In this document: positions 47,544-55,947 of the stretch, piece after piece
Numbering within the stretch: the stretch's first letter is position 1
Layout: every line of letters begins with the position of its first letter
NCBI RefSeq assembly: GCF_030296555.1
Contig: NZ_AP027728.1
Coordinates: 1,922,001 to 1,986,000, forward strand
Direction of reading: 5' to 3'
DNA from: Microbacterium suwonense
GTDB taxonomy: Bacteria; Actinomycetota; Actinomycetes; Actinomycetales; Microbacteriaceae
DNA length: 64,000 nucleotides
Program-made: the position numbers and the translations under genes
Notes under the pieces: model-generated
The model's input: only the letters and a program-made list of their open reading frames with translations
Told to the model about the DNA's origin: nothing
Database searches by the model: none

Positions 47544-48002
47544 ATGACCAGGATCGACATGGCCCGCACGAACAAGCTCGGTTACGCCGCCGTCATCGGG
47601 ATGGAGGCGTATTCCAGCAAGGCCGTCGAGAAGCGCCTGTACGAATTGATCAAGCTGCGCGCGTCGATCCTGAACGGCTGCGGATACTGCGTCGACATGC
47701 ACGCCACGGACGGGGCGAAGCGCGGCATCCCCCAGCGCACGCTGCACGCGGTGGGAGCGTGGCAGCATGCGAAGAACCTCTTCGAGCCGAAGGAGCTCGC
47801 GGCTCTCGCGCTGACGGATGCGATCACGAAGCTGGGCCCGGACACGGTGACCGACGAGATCTGGGATGCCGCCGCGGAGCACTTCTCGGAGAGTGAGCTG
47901 GGCGGAATCGTGATGGCGATCTGCACCATCAACGTGTGGAACCGCATCGCGATCGCCACCGAGATGGCGCCGCCCGTCGACGAGAAGAACCCGATCGTCT
48001 GA
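47544..48002 (+). CDS. Carboxymuconolactone decarboxylase (AhpD-like) protein
   Basis: A 152-residue CMD-family protein with the AhpD redox motif GCGYCVDMH (CxxC then His), so it is more likely a peroxidase-linked thiol protein than a decarboxylase. AAGGAGC precedes the ATG. Its C-terminal PVDEKNP is repeated in a stub at 49417. Confidence 0.92.
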   Translation: MTRIDMARTNKLGYAAVIGMEAYSSKAVEKRLYELIKLRASILNGCGYCVDMHATDGAKRGIPQRTLHAVGAWQHAKNLFEPKELAALALTDAITKLGPDTVTDEIWDAAAEHFSESELGGIVMAICTINVWNRIAIATEMAPPVDEKNPIV

Positions 48003-48008
48003 TGGCGC

Positions 48009-48758
48009 TCAGCCGAGCAGGTGCCGCAGATACCGGCCCGGCCCATCGAGGAACGATCGCCAGTGCCTGACGAGTTCCAGATCGTCCCACTCCGTCTCGC
48101 GGAGACCCCACTCCCCGACTTCGAGGATCCGAGCTCCGGGCAGGGCCGCGAGAACGGGCGAGTGGGTGGCGCACAGCACCTGTCCGCCTTCATCGGCGAT
48201 GCGCTGCAGCACCGAGATGAGCGTGAGCGTGGAGCTGAACGACAGCGCCGCTTCGGGTTCGTCGAGACAGTAGAAGCCGGGCTCGTCGAAGCGTGTGTTC
48301 AGCACCTCGAGAAACGACTCGCCGTGACTCATCTCATGGAACCGTGAGGTGTCCCACTTCGACGGGTTCTCCTCGAGGTAGGTGTAGAACGAGTGCATCG
48401 TCTCGGCGCGCAGGAAGAATCCCCACCGACTGGCGCCCACACCGCGCTGAATGCGCAGCCAGTCCGACAGTGGAGACTCCGTGGCCCGAGTGCGGTGCTG
48501 CGCGCCGCGCGAACCGCCTTCGGGCGACAGTCCGTAGGCGATGGCGACGCCCTCGACGATGGTCGACTTGCCGCTTCCGTTCTCACCGATCAGGAAGGTC
48601 ACCCCCGGCCCGAACTCGATCCCGTCACGCAGCACCTGTGCGACGGCCGGGATGCTCATCGGCCAGCGTCGGCTCGACACGGGTGCATCGTCGTTCGGAT
48701 GCACGGCGACGACAGGATGCTGGCGCCGCGCTCCCGTGGATTCCCAGTACGCCGTCAT
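48009..48758 (-). CDS. AAA-family ABC-type ATPase, standalone
   Basis: A 249-residue ATPase: Walker A GENGSGKSTIVEG, DEPEAALSFSS and THSPVLAAL. It lacks membrane partners and has a short coiled insert, like the OLD/RecF-like ATPases of DNA repair or defence. 24 bases from ogt and probably cotranscribed. Confidence 0.85.
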   Translation of the reverse strand: MTAYWESTGARRQHPVVAVHPNDDAPVSSRRWPMSIPAVAQVLRDGIEFGPGVTFLIGENGSGKSTIVEGVAIAYGLSPEGGSRGAQHRTRATESPLSDWLRIQRGVGASRWGFFLRAETMHSFYTYLEENPSKWDTSRFHEMSHGESFLEVLNTRFDEPGFYCLDEPEAALSFSSTLTLISVLQRIADEGGQVLCATHSPVLAALPGARILEVGEWGLRETEWDDLELVRHWRSFLDGPGRYLRHLLG

Positions 48759-48782
48759 GCTGACCTCCCCGTCGCTACCCGC

Positions 48783-49276
48783 TCAGAACAGCGCGGCCGG
48801 CAGAGCCCCCTCGTGCTCGAGCAGCCAGCGCTTGGTCAGCAGGCCCTCGCCCTTCGCGCCGCCTGAGTAGCCGCCGAGTCCGTCGCCGGCGATGACGCGA
48901 TGACAGGGGACGATGAGCGGGACCGGATTGGCGCCCATGATCGCGCCGATCCCCGTGCCGGCACTGCCGTTCCACTGCGCGTGGCGAGCTGGCCGTAAGT
49001 GACGGATTCGCCGAAGGCGACGGTATCGTGCAGTGCGGTCAGCACGGCATGCGTCGCCTCGGTCTGTCGCCCGAGATCCACGGGGAGATCGAATGAGGTC
49101 AGACGGCCGGTGAAGTACGCGTCGAGCTGCGACAGCGCCTCCCGCAGCAGCGGATCGTCACTGTCGGCCCGAGGACCGGCAGCATCCGTCTGCCAGAACA
49201 CGCGTGTGATCGCCGCACCATCGCTGACCACGCTGACGCGACCGACCGGGGTCGAGATCGCGCTGTGGAACGTCAT
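48783..49276 (-). CDS. ogt: O6-methylguanine-DNA methyltransferase, frameshifted
   Basis: Direct repair of O6-alkylguanine. Frame 1 from 49276 (MTFHSAISTPVGRVSVVSDG) covers the N-domain and start of the HTH (TYGQLATRSG). The frame then shifts in the four-C run 48951-48954, after which IGAIMGANPVPLIVPCHRVI carries the acceptor Cys in PCHRV, ending LPAALF at 48783. One extra C restores a 164-residue enzyme. Confidence 0.9.
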
Positions 49277-49328
49277 GCACCGAACCTACCCGTCCCCGCT
49301 CGGACAGATACGACAGCGAATCGCGCTC

Positions 49329-49392
49329 GCGCTGCACTTTCTGGCGGGCGCGCCAACGATAAGTGCAGCGGATGCGGAAAACTGCAGCGCGC
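49329..49392. repeat. Family A repeat, partial copy
   Basis: GCTGCACTTTCTGGC and GTGCAGCGGATGCGGAAAAC match the cap and 19-mer of the composite arrays. Just 5' of the AhpD-like stub. Confidence 0.6.
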
Positions 49393-49416
49393 GCAGGACC
49401 GAGGCCAGGTTCGCCT

Positions 49417-49452
49417 GCGCCGGCCGTCGACGAGAAGAACCCGGTCGTCTGA
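49417..49452 (+). pseudogene. AhpD-like gene, last 11 codons
   Basis: GCG CCG GCC ... TGA on the plus strand reads APAVDEKNPVV, against APPVDEKNPIV at the end of the intact AhpD-like gene. Nucleotide identity is high over ~30 bases only. Short, so chance or a small duplication remain possible. Confidence 0.55.
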
Positions 49453-49455
49453 TCG

Positions 49456-49764
49456 TCACTTCCCGCCCGGGCCACCGACCCGGATCCGACCGGGCAGGAA
49501 GGGCAGCACCGGTGCCCGGTACTCGAGCGAGGGCGCATGGTCGGGCTGGAGGACGGCCTCCGCCTGCCCGAAGCGCCAGATCCGGTTGAAGAGGAACACC
49601 CCGATGGTCACCGGCTCGTCGACCGGCACCTGCCAGGTTCCGATCCCCCACTGCACCGGCTGACCGCGACCCGCGAAGACCAGCGTCGGCCGGATGAACC
49701 CGTACAGCGCGAAGCGCGGTTTGCGCAGCACGATCTCGACGCGGCGGACAGGCTGTGCGGTCAT
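49456..49764 (-). CDS. Conserved hypothetical protein
   Basis: A 102-residue protein (VRRVEIVLRKPRFALYGF...WQVPVDEPVTIGVFLFNRIW) with beta-strand-rich composition; no family motif I recognise. Independent codon use and a clear ATG make it a likely gene. Confidence 0.65.
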   Translation of the reverse strand: MTAQPVRRVEIVLRKPRFALYGFIRPTLVFAGRGQPVQWGIGTWQVPVDEPVTIGVFLFNRIWRFGQAEAVLQPDHAPSLEYRAPVLPFLPGRIRVGGPGGK

Positions 49765-49860
49765 GCTCCGAACGTACCAATGGCGCAACTGGTCGGTGGT
49801 CGGCCCGTCACATTCCGGCATGCCCGTTGTCGGGCGCTGATGGCTGCTACGCGTGCTGGG

Positions 49861-50607
49861 TCAGAGCAGGTAGTGCAGCAGCAGCTCGTCACCGGCGCGG
49901 AGCACGGATGCCAGCTGCGCGCCCGCCGGAGCGTACGATCCGCGCGCGATGCGGCCGGCGTCGCCGGAGTCGAGCGTCGGAGCGACGGTCAGATGCAGCG
50001 CGTCGACCGCGCCGGCGGACAGCAGCGAGCCGAGCAGGTGCGGCCCGCCCTCCGAATGGATGCGGTGCAGCCCGCGGGCAGCCAGATCATCGCGAAGACG
50101 ACCCAGATCGGCATCCGTGTCCCCCACCGTCACGACGTCGGCGACCATCGCCAGCGCCTCACGGCGCTCGGCAGGAGCGGATGCCACGGTGTAGACGATC
50201 GGTCGCGCGGGAGCCTGCGTGAACAGCGGCGAGGCCGGATCCAGCGACAGGCCGCGGCTGACCGTCGCCAGCACCGGGTGCGGCGGCATCCCGGCATCCG
50301 TTCGCCACGCGACCGAGGCCTCCGAGACCCGCAGCCCGTCATACCCCTCTTCGCGCAGCGTCCCCGCCCCGACGAGCACGACATCGGCGGGCCGGCGCAG
50401 CAGTTCGAACAGCCGACGGTCCGCCGCGTCGCCGAGACCGCCCGACAGGCCGTGTCTGGTCGCCGCGCCGTCGATGCTCGCGACGAAGTTCGCCCGCAGC
50501 CAGGTGCGCCCCTCGGGGAAGGCGGTCTGCGCCAGCAGCGCCTCATCGTCCAGATCGGATGCCGGATCGGGCCAGATCCGGTCGATCGTCGCGTCATCGG
50601 ATGTCAT
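49861..50607 (-). CDS. RibD C-terminal-type reductase (DHFR fold)
   Basis: A 248-residue pyrimidine/dihydropteridine reductase-like protein: RANFVASIDGAATRHGLSGG at ~38, DVVLVGAGTLREEGY, and HSEGGPHLLGSLLSAGAVDAL. This is the RibD_C / DHFR-like NADPH-binding fold without a deaminase domain. Eight bases after folP, so part of the pterin-like cluster. Confidence 0.85.
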   Translation of the reverse strand: MTSDDATIDRIWPDPASDLDDEALLAQTAFPEGRTWLRANFVASIDGAATRHGLSGGLGDAADRRLFELLRRPADVVLVGAGTLREEGYDGLRVSEASVAWRTDAGMPPHPVLATVSRGLSLDPASPLFTQAPARPIVYTVASAPAERREALAMVADVVTVGDTDADLGRLRDDLAARGLHRIHSEGGPHLLGSLLSAGAVDALHLTVAPTLDSGDAGRIARGSYAPAGAQLASVLRAGDELLLHYLL

Positions 50608-50615
50608 GGCGCTGC

Positions 50616-51566
50616 TCAGACATTCCTCGTCGGATGGGTGTTGTGCTCGAGTCGCACCGGCTGCCGCCAGCCGAGGATCGCCTCGATCATGCGCACCGCG
50701 TCGACGGTCTCGGGGATGTCGTGCATGCGCACGATCCGCGCGCCCTTGAGGACGCACGCGGTCATCGCCGCCAGCGATCCTGGCAGCCGCTCCCCCTGCG
50801 GCCGGTCGATCGACTCGCCGATGAAGTCCTTGTTCGAGACCGCGACCAGCAGGGGCGCATCGATCGAGGCGAGCTCATCGAGCCGGCGAGTGATCTCGAG
50901 CGTGTGCAGGGTGTTCTTGTCGAGGTCGTGGCCGGGATCGATGATCAGGCGGTCGCGCGGCACACCGGCCGCCTCGGCGCGTGCCATCCGCTCCACGAGG
51001 AACGCGCGCACCTCGCCGACGACGTCGTCGAAGTGCGCGGCCGGCTTCTCGGCACGGGGAGGTCCGACGCTGTGCGTGATCACGACGTGCGCGTCGCTCG
51101 CCGCCAGCACCTCAGCCATTCGCAGGTCACCCAGGCCGCTGGTGTCGTTGATCACGGCGGCGCCAGCCGCGATGGCCTGCTCTGCGACGTCGGCCCGGTT
51201 CGTGTCGACCGAGATCACCAGCTCTGGCCGGGCCGCGGTGATCGCCGCCACCACGGGCACGACCCGCTCGATCTCCTCTGCCGTGCTCACGGCGGGACCG
51301 CGACCGAACGGCACTCCGCCGACATCAACCCAGTCCGCGCCCTGATCTGCCGCACGCAGTGCGCTCTGCACCGCGCGGTCGAGGGCGAAGGTCGCGCCCT
51401 TGTCGTAGAACGAGTCGGGGGTGCGGTTGATCACCGCCATCACCGCGACCTGTTGCGAGAAGTCGAAGTCGCGGGTGCCGATGCGGCGCAGCATCCGGTG
51501 GCCGGCGGCGCCGGCATCCGTTCGCGTCGCCGCCCGCTCGGCGTCCGTCCCCTCGACGCCCGTCAC
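50616..51566 (-). CDS. folP: Dihydropteroate synthase homologue (FolP2 type)
   Basis: A 316-residue TIM-barrel protein with VMAVINRTPDSFYDKGATF, VISVDTNRADVAEQA and VSNKDFIGESI. The loop that in ordinary DHPS reads GGESTRPG is here GGVPFGRGP, so pABA-contact residues are missing. This is the pattern of mycobacterial FolP2, reported to lack DHPS activity. GTG start overlaps the oxidoreductase stop (GTGA). Confidence 0.88.
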   Translation of the reverse strand: MTGVEGTDAERAATRTDAGAAGHRMLRRIGTRDFDFSQQVAVMAVINRTPDSFYDKGATFALDRAVQSALRAADQGADWVDVGGVPFGRGPAVSTAEEIERVVPVVAAITAARPELVISVDTNRADVAEQAIAAGAAVINDTSGLGDLRMAEVLAASDAHVVITHSVGPPRAEKPAAHFDDVVGEVRAFLVERMARAEAAGVPRDRLIIDPGHDLDKNTLHTLEITRRLDELASIDAPLLVAVSNKDFIGESIDRPQGERLPGSLAAMTACVLKGARIVRMHDIPETVDAVRMIEAILGWRQPVRLEHNTHPTRNV

Positions 51567-52702
51567 CGAGCCGTCCCGACGCTGTCCCGGACGGCGTCGG
51601 AGGCGTCCCAGTCGTTGGCGTGCATGGCCGCGCGCACGGTGCCGGCCTTGACCCAGTAGGCGCGGAACGCGCCGCCGTTCGCGACGTCGGTGTCACCCTC
51701 GATGTCGACGCGGTCGTAGCCGTCGGGGCCGACGCTGCCGAAGTACTCCATGCCCAGATCGTACTGATCCGTGAAGAAATACGGCAGGTGCGTGTACGGC
51801 TCGGCGCCGCCGATCAGGTTGTGCGCGGCCACCTTGCCCTGCTCGATGGCGGTGTCCCAGTGCTCCACGCGGATGCGCCGGCCGAGCACCGGATGCTGCT
51901 GATTGGCGACGTCGCCGATGGCATAGATGTCAGGATCCGAGGTGCGCAGCGTCGCGTCGACCAGCACGCCGTGATCGACGTCCAGCCCGGCCTTCTCGGC
52001 GAGTTCGGTCGCCGGGATCGCACCGATGCCGACCACCACCAGGTCAGCTGCGGCCATCGCAGCCTCGTTCACCGGGGTGCTCAGCCGCAGGTCCACACCA
52101 TGGGCGCGGTGCAGATCGGCGAACAGCTGGGCGACCTCGGGCCCGAGCACGCCGATCAGCGGCAAGTCGGCGACCTCGTAGACGGTGACCTCGGCATCCT
52201 TCTGCCGTGCCGCGGATGCCACCTCCAGACCGATCCAGCCGGCGCCGACGATGACCACCTTCGCCCCGGGCGTGAGCGCCTCGAGCAGGCGGGCGTTGTC
52301 CTCGACCGTGCGCAGGTAGACCGGGTTCGCGACGCGGTCGGCCACGTCGAAGTGCCGGGGCGAGGCGCCGGTGGCCAGCAGCAGCTTCTCGTAGCCGTGC
52401 TCGGTGCTCTCCCCGCCGGCGACCGGCTCGGCGCGCAGCGTGTGCGCGGCGGTGTCGATGGAGACGACCTTCACGCCGCGCTCCAGACACACCCTGTTCT
52501 CGGCATACCAGGACTCGTCGTGCACCCGAGCCTCGTCGACCTGCTTGGCGCCGAGCAGCACCTCCTTCGACAGCGGCGGGCGCTCATAGGGAAGGTGGTC
52601 TTCGGCGGAGTAGATCACGATGTCTCCGTCGTAGCCCTTCTCCCGCAGTTCCGTGGCTGCGGTGGCTGCCGCCAGCCCTCCGCCGACGATCGCGATGCTC
52701 AT
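51563..52702 (-). CDS. FAD/NAD(P) oxidoreductase (ferredoxin-reductase-like)
   Basis: A 379-residue two-dinucleotide-binding reductase: FAD GGGLAAATAATEL, NAD VIVGAGWIGLEVASA, and YAIGDVANQ closing the FAD site. Resembles the BphA4/rubredoxin reductase class that feeds [2Fe-2S] proteins. ATG at 52702. Its place between folE and folP suggests a reduction step in the pterin-like pathway; this is inference. Confidence 0.9.
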   Translation of the reverse strand: MSIAIVGGGLAAATAATELREKGYDGDIVIYSAEDHLPYERPPLSKEVLLGAKQVDEARVHDESWYAENRVCLERGVKVVSIDTAAHTLRAEPVAGGESTEHGYEKLLLATGASPRHFDVADRVANPVYLRTVEDNARLLEALTPGAKVVIVGAGWIGLEVASAARQKDAEVTVYEVADLPLIGVLGPEVAQLFADLHRAHGVDLRLSTPVNEAAMAAADLVVVGIGAIPATELAEKAGLDVDHGVLVDATLRTSDPDIYAIGDVANQQHPVLGRRIRVEHWDTAIEQGKVAAHNLIGGAEPYTHLPYFFTDQYDLGMEYFGSVGPDGYDRVDIEGDTDVANGGAFRAYWVKAGTVRAAMHANDWDASDAVRDSVGTAR

Positions 52703-52760
52703 ATGCTCATTCCTTCCCGATGGTGGTGATAGACGGATGCCGATGATCGGCGCGCGCGCT

Positions 52761-53420
52761 TCAGTGCGCGCGATCCGCGGCGAGCGCGAAGAACTCCGCA
52801 CGGGAGCGCGCGTCGGTGCGCAGGATGCCGCGCAGTGCCGACGTCGACGTCTTCGAGCCGGTCGCGCGTGCGCCGCGCAGGGTCATGCAGGTGTGCGTCG
52901 CCTCGATCACGACGCCGATGCCGCGCGGCTGCAGGCGGGCGGCGAGTGCGTCGGCGACCTGCACGGTGAGCCGCTCCTGCGTCTGCGGGCGGCGCGCGTA
53001 GTGGTCGACCATGCGCGGGATCTTCGACAGCCCCACGACGCGGTCGGCGGGCAGGTAGGCGACGTGCGCCACGCCGGTGAACGGCAGCAGGTGGTGCTCG
53101 CACATCGACTGCACCGGGATGTCGCGGATCAGCACGAGCTCGTCATAGCCCTCGTCGTTGGCGAAGGTGGTGAAGTCGAACGGCTCGGGCGAGAGCAGTT
53201 CGGCATAGGCCTCGGCGAAACGTCGCGGGGTGCGGGCGAGGTCGGGGGTCTCCGGAGCATCCGGGTCGATGCCGAGCGCGCGCAGGAACAGCCGGCCGGC
53301 GTACTCGGCCGCCACGAGGTCGACCGGCCGCGGGGCTGCTTCGACTCGCGTACGAGTCGGGGCCGTCGGCTGGGGCTGGGTCTCCAGCGCGTCACCGTCT
53401 TGGACAACCGTCATCGTCAT
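52761..53420 (-). CDS. folE: GTP cyclohydrolase I
   Basis: First step of pterin synthesis (GTP to 7,8-dihydroneopterin triphosphate). A 219-residue FolE: zinc and catalytic residues in QSMCEHHLLPF and IEATHTCMTLRGA. N-terminal 35 residues are extra and disordered-looking. Heads a cluster with the FAD oxidoreductase, FolP2-type protein and RibD_C-type reductase. Confidence 0.95.
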   Translation of the reverse strand: MTMTVVQDGDALETQPQPTAPTRTRVEAAPRPVDLVAAEYAGRLFLRALGIDPDAPETPDLARTPRRFAEAYAELLSPEPFDFTTFANDEGYDELVLIRDIPVQSMCEHHLLPFTGVAHVAYLPADRVVGLSKIPRMVDHYARRPQTQERLTVQVADALAARLQPRGIGVVIEATHTCMTLRGARATGSKTSTSALRGILRTDARSRAEFFALAADRAH

Positions 53421-53464
53421 GCCGAACCTCCTGTGCGTGTCCTCCCATCAGACACCCGTTCGTT

Positions 53465-53492
53465 TCTAAATGCAAGTGCAATTTATTTTAGA
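53465..53492. promoter_or_regulatory. A/T-rich dyad upstream of folE
   Basis: TCTAAA (53465) and TTTAGA (53487) flank AAATGCA-AG-TGCAATTT, an imperfect palindrome. It lies 45 bases before folE and after the ArsC-like gene; a metal- or redox-sensing repressor could bind. Confidence 0.5.
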
Positions 53493-53521
53493 GATGAGAG
53501 GGGAGGTTGGCGGCATCCGAC

Positions 53522-53941
53522 TCAGACGAGCTCGCTCACCAGTTGCTCGATACGGGTGCGGATCTCGTCGCGGATGGAGCGCACCGCCTCGATCCCCTGC
53601 CCCGCCGGGTCGTCGAGCTGCCAGTCCTCGTAGCGCCGGCCGGGAAAGAACGGGCAGGCATCTCCGCACCCCATCGTCACGACGACGTCCGAGGCCTGCA
53701 CCGCATCGGCGGTGAGAACCTTCGGCGCCTCGGCGGTGATGTCGATGCCGAGTTCGGCCATCGCCTCGACGGCGATCGGGTTGATCCGGTCGGCGGGCAG
53801 AGACCCCGCCGACCGCACCCGGATGCGGTCGCCGGCGATGTGGCGCAGGAACCCGGCAGCCATCTGCGAGCGCCCGGCATTATGCACGCAGACGAACAGC
53901 ACCTGCGGCGGGGTCGTGTCGCGGTCTCGTCGCGCGCTCAT
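53522..53941 (-). CDS. Low-molecular-weight phosphatase / arsenate reductase-like protein
   Basis: A 139-residue LMW-PTPase fold: P-loop VCVHNAGRSQ with the catalytic Cys and Arg, and a late Asp in EDWQLDDPAG. Lacks the extra cysteine pair of ArsC-Trx enzymes at the usual place, so it may be a mycothiol/thioredoxin-linked arsenate reductase or a phosphatase. Upstream of folE on the same strand. Confidence 0.85.
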   Translation of the reverse strand: MSARRDRDTTPPQVLFVCVHNAGRSQMAAGFLRHIAGDRIRVRSAGSLPADRINPIAVEAMAELGIDITAEAPKVLTADAVQASDVVVTMGCGDACPFFPGRRYEDWQLDDPAGQGIEAVRSIRDEIRTRIEQLVSELV

Positions 53942-54094
53942 CGGACGTGAATCGACGATTTTGACGCGGCGATGTGCATGCCCCGACTCTACGACGGATG
54001 CCGAACCGCAGGCATCCGTTCCGGATCACGTCGGATCGTGGTTCGCTGCTCGATGCGTCGCCGGCCGAGCGGGCACGTCTCCAGCGGGTGCGGC

Positions 54095-54100
54095 TATGTT
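54095..54100 (+). promoter_or_regulatory. -10 box of HAD fragment
   Basis: TATGTT, six bases before the ATG at 54107; leaderless arrangement, apparently inherited by the HAD/Fic chimera. Confidence 0.5.
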
Positions 54101-54106
54101 GCCCTG

Positions 54107-54222
54107 ATGAAGTGGATTCTCTATGACGTCGGCGGCGTGCTCGAGATCGTCGATGACGACACCTGGCCGCAGGAGCTGGAGGAGAGCTGGAGTGCCCGCC
54201 TCGGCTTGCCTGTCGTTGAGCC
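54107..54222 (+). pseudogene. HAD-superfamily hydrolase, 5' fragment
   Basis: Begins MKWILYDVGGVLEIVDDDTW with the HAD motif I (DVGGV), then continues ~20 residues before losing homology at ~54222, where Fic-family sequence starts in another frame. The rest of the hydrolase is missing. Confidence 0.75.
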
Positions 54223-54227
54223 GATTC

Positions 54228-55184
54228 ATGATGCGGACGGAGTCTGTCGCCTCATCGAAGATCGAACGCATCACCGCCTCTGCGACCGATTACGCGAAGG
54301 CGCTGGCAGGCAACCGCTCGAATTCATCGGCGACAAGCATGGTAGCCGCCAGCACTGCCTTGCATTCGCTTGTGACCGATGTCGGTGAGAAGGGCAGGTT
54401 CGCACTCAATGATCTGCTCAGGGCTCATCATGCGCTGATGCAGGCCGATCCTCTTGAGGCGGAATATGCGGGACGTTTGAGAGACATGCAGAACTGGATC
54501 GGCGGCAGCGACCACTCACCGCGCGACGCACTGCATGTCCCCCCAGCCCCGGAGCGCGTGCCCGCCCTGATGGACGATCTGATCAGCTATCTCAACCGTG
54601 ATGACGTTCCGGTGATCGTGCAGGCTGCGATCGGGCATGCCCAGTTCGAATCGATCCACGGTTTCACCGATGGAAACGGTCGCATCGGCCGCGCTCTGGT
54701 ATCAGCCGTGCTTCGCCGCCGCGGTGTGACGCGGAACGCTGTCGTGCCGATCACGAGCGGCCTGCTGGCCATGCGGGACGAATACTTCGCTGCTCTGGGT
54801 GACTACCGTCAGGGGCACCCGACACGGATGATCGATCTCTTTGCTCGGTCCACGCGAGTTGCGGCGGTGTGCTCTCGTGATTCCATCGCCCGAATCAAGG
54901 TCCTGCCCGAGACGTGGATCGCCGAGCTGCGACCACGCGCGGGATCCGCCGTTGCTGCACTGATCCCCGCGTTCTACGACCATCCCGTCATGACAGCCGC
55001 CGCGATCGAGCAGCAGTCCGGATCATCGGCTCAGCAGACTTATAAAGCCATCGTCCGCCTCGAAGAAGCCGGTTTCATCCAGGAGATCACCGGCCGCAAG
55101 CGCAAACGCGTCTGGGTCGCATCCGAACTGATCGCCGAGCTCGACGATCTCGACCGACGCATCCAGACCGCCATGGGTCTGTGA
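54228..55184 (+). CDS. Fic-family protein, N-terminally truncated
   Basis: Reads MMRTESVASSKIERI (the usual Fic N-domain RxEAxASSxIE region), FESIHGFTDGNGRIGRAL with the full catalytic HxFxDGNGR, and a C-terminal winged helix (TAAAIEQQSGSSAQQTYKAIVRLEEAG). About 60-100 N-terminal residues are missing compared with typical Fic-HTH proteins, where the HAD fragment joins. The catalytic site is intact; expression may depend on the HAD fragment's promoter. Confidence 0.88.
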   Translation: MMRTESVASSKIERITASATDYAKALAGNRSNSSATSMVAASTALHSLVTDVGEKGRFALNDLLRAHHALMQADPLEAEYAGRLRDMQNWIGGSDHSPRDALHVPPAPERVPALMDDLISYLNRDDVPVIVQAAIGHAQFESIHGFTDGNGRIGRALVSAVLRRRGVTRNAVVPITSGLLAMRDEYFAALGDYRQGHPTRMIDLFARSTRVAAVCSRDSIARIKVLPETWIAELRPRAGSAVAALIPAFYDHPVMTAAAIEQQSGSSAQQTYKAIVRLEEAGFIQEITGRKRKRVWVASELIAELDDLDRRIQTAMGL

Positions 55185-55305
55185 GGTTCACGCCCAGCCC
55201 CGCAATGAAGATCGTCTACGCCACCGACGCGGTGACGGCGTGTACCAACGGCGCCATCGCGAGCCGGTCACGACAGGTGCTCCGCGCGGGCATTCGATTC
55301 CGTTC

Positions 55306-55947
55306 TCACACCGGGCGCTGCTGAGCGGTCGCCGCCCACGCCGCAAGACCGAAGTACGCCAGCGCCGGTGCACGCCGGAGCACGCGATACCCCGAGAGGC
55401 GAGAGCCCATCAGCCGACCCGCTCCACCGGCGGCAAGGCAGTAGAACACGTCGCAGAGCAGACCGATGGCCGTGAACATCACACCGAGCGCGAGCAGCTG
55501 CGGCCACACGGGTCGAGACGGGTCGACGAACTGCGGGAGGAACGCCAGGAAGAAGAGGATCACCTTCGGGTTCGCCACTCCGAGCACGAAGCCTCGTGCA
55601 TAGGCACGATGCCATGACTCCTGCGCCGCCGCGGGCTGCTCCTCGGCATCCGGGCGCAGACGCAGGCTCCGGATGCCGAGCCAGACCAGGTAGCCGACGC
55701 CCACCCACTTCAGCAGCTGGAACAGGACGGCACTCGTCGCGATGATGACACCGAGCCCCGCGGCCGTCGTGACGGCGAACAGGAGCGTCGCCGTCTCCAC
55801 GCCCAGCGCAGAGCGCCATGCCGTCCGCGGCCCACGAGTGAGAGAGGTCGTGACGAGGAACACGACGTTGGGACCGGGCATCAGTGCCAGGCCGAGGACT
55901 GCGAGACAGAACACCGCGACGTCGGAGAGGGACATCCCTGGCATCAT
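55306..55947 (-). CDS. LysE-family amino-acid exporter
   Basis: A 213-residue, six-segment LysE/RhtB protein: LGLALMPGPNVVFLVTTSLTRG and VANPKVILFFLAFLPQFV. Exports a basic or other amino acid; target unknown. Starts inside the hydrolase stop (ATGA). Confidence 0.9.
   Translation of the reverse strand: MMPGMSLSDVAVFCLAVLGLALMPGPNVVFLVTTSLTRGPRTAWRSALGVETATLLFAVTTAAGLGVIIATSAVLFQLLKWVGVGYLVWLGIRSLRLRPDAEEQPAAAQESWHRAYARGFVLGVANPKVILFFLAFLPQFVDPSRPVWPQLLALGVMFTAIGLLCDVFYCLAAGGAGRLMGSRLSGYRVLRRAPALAYFGLAAWAATAQQRPV

Noticed and set aside
55185..55305. Small plus-strand ORF starting MKIVYATDAVTACTNGA
   Set aside because: About 38 codons, no ribosome-binding site, no recognisable family; overlaps the end of the LysE gene region.
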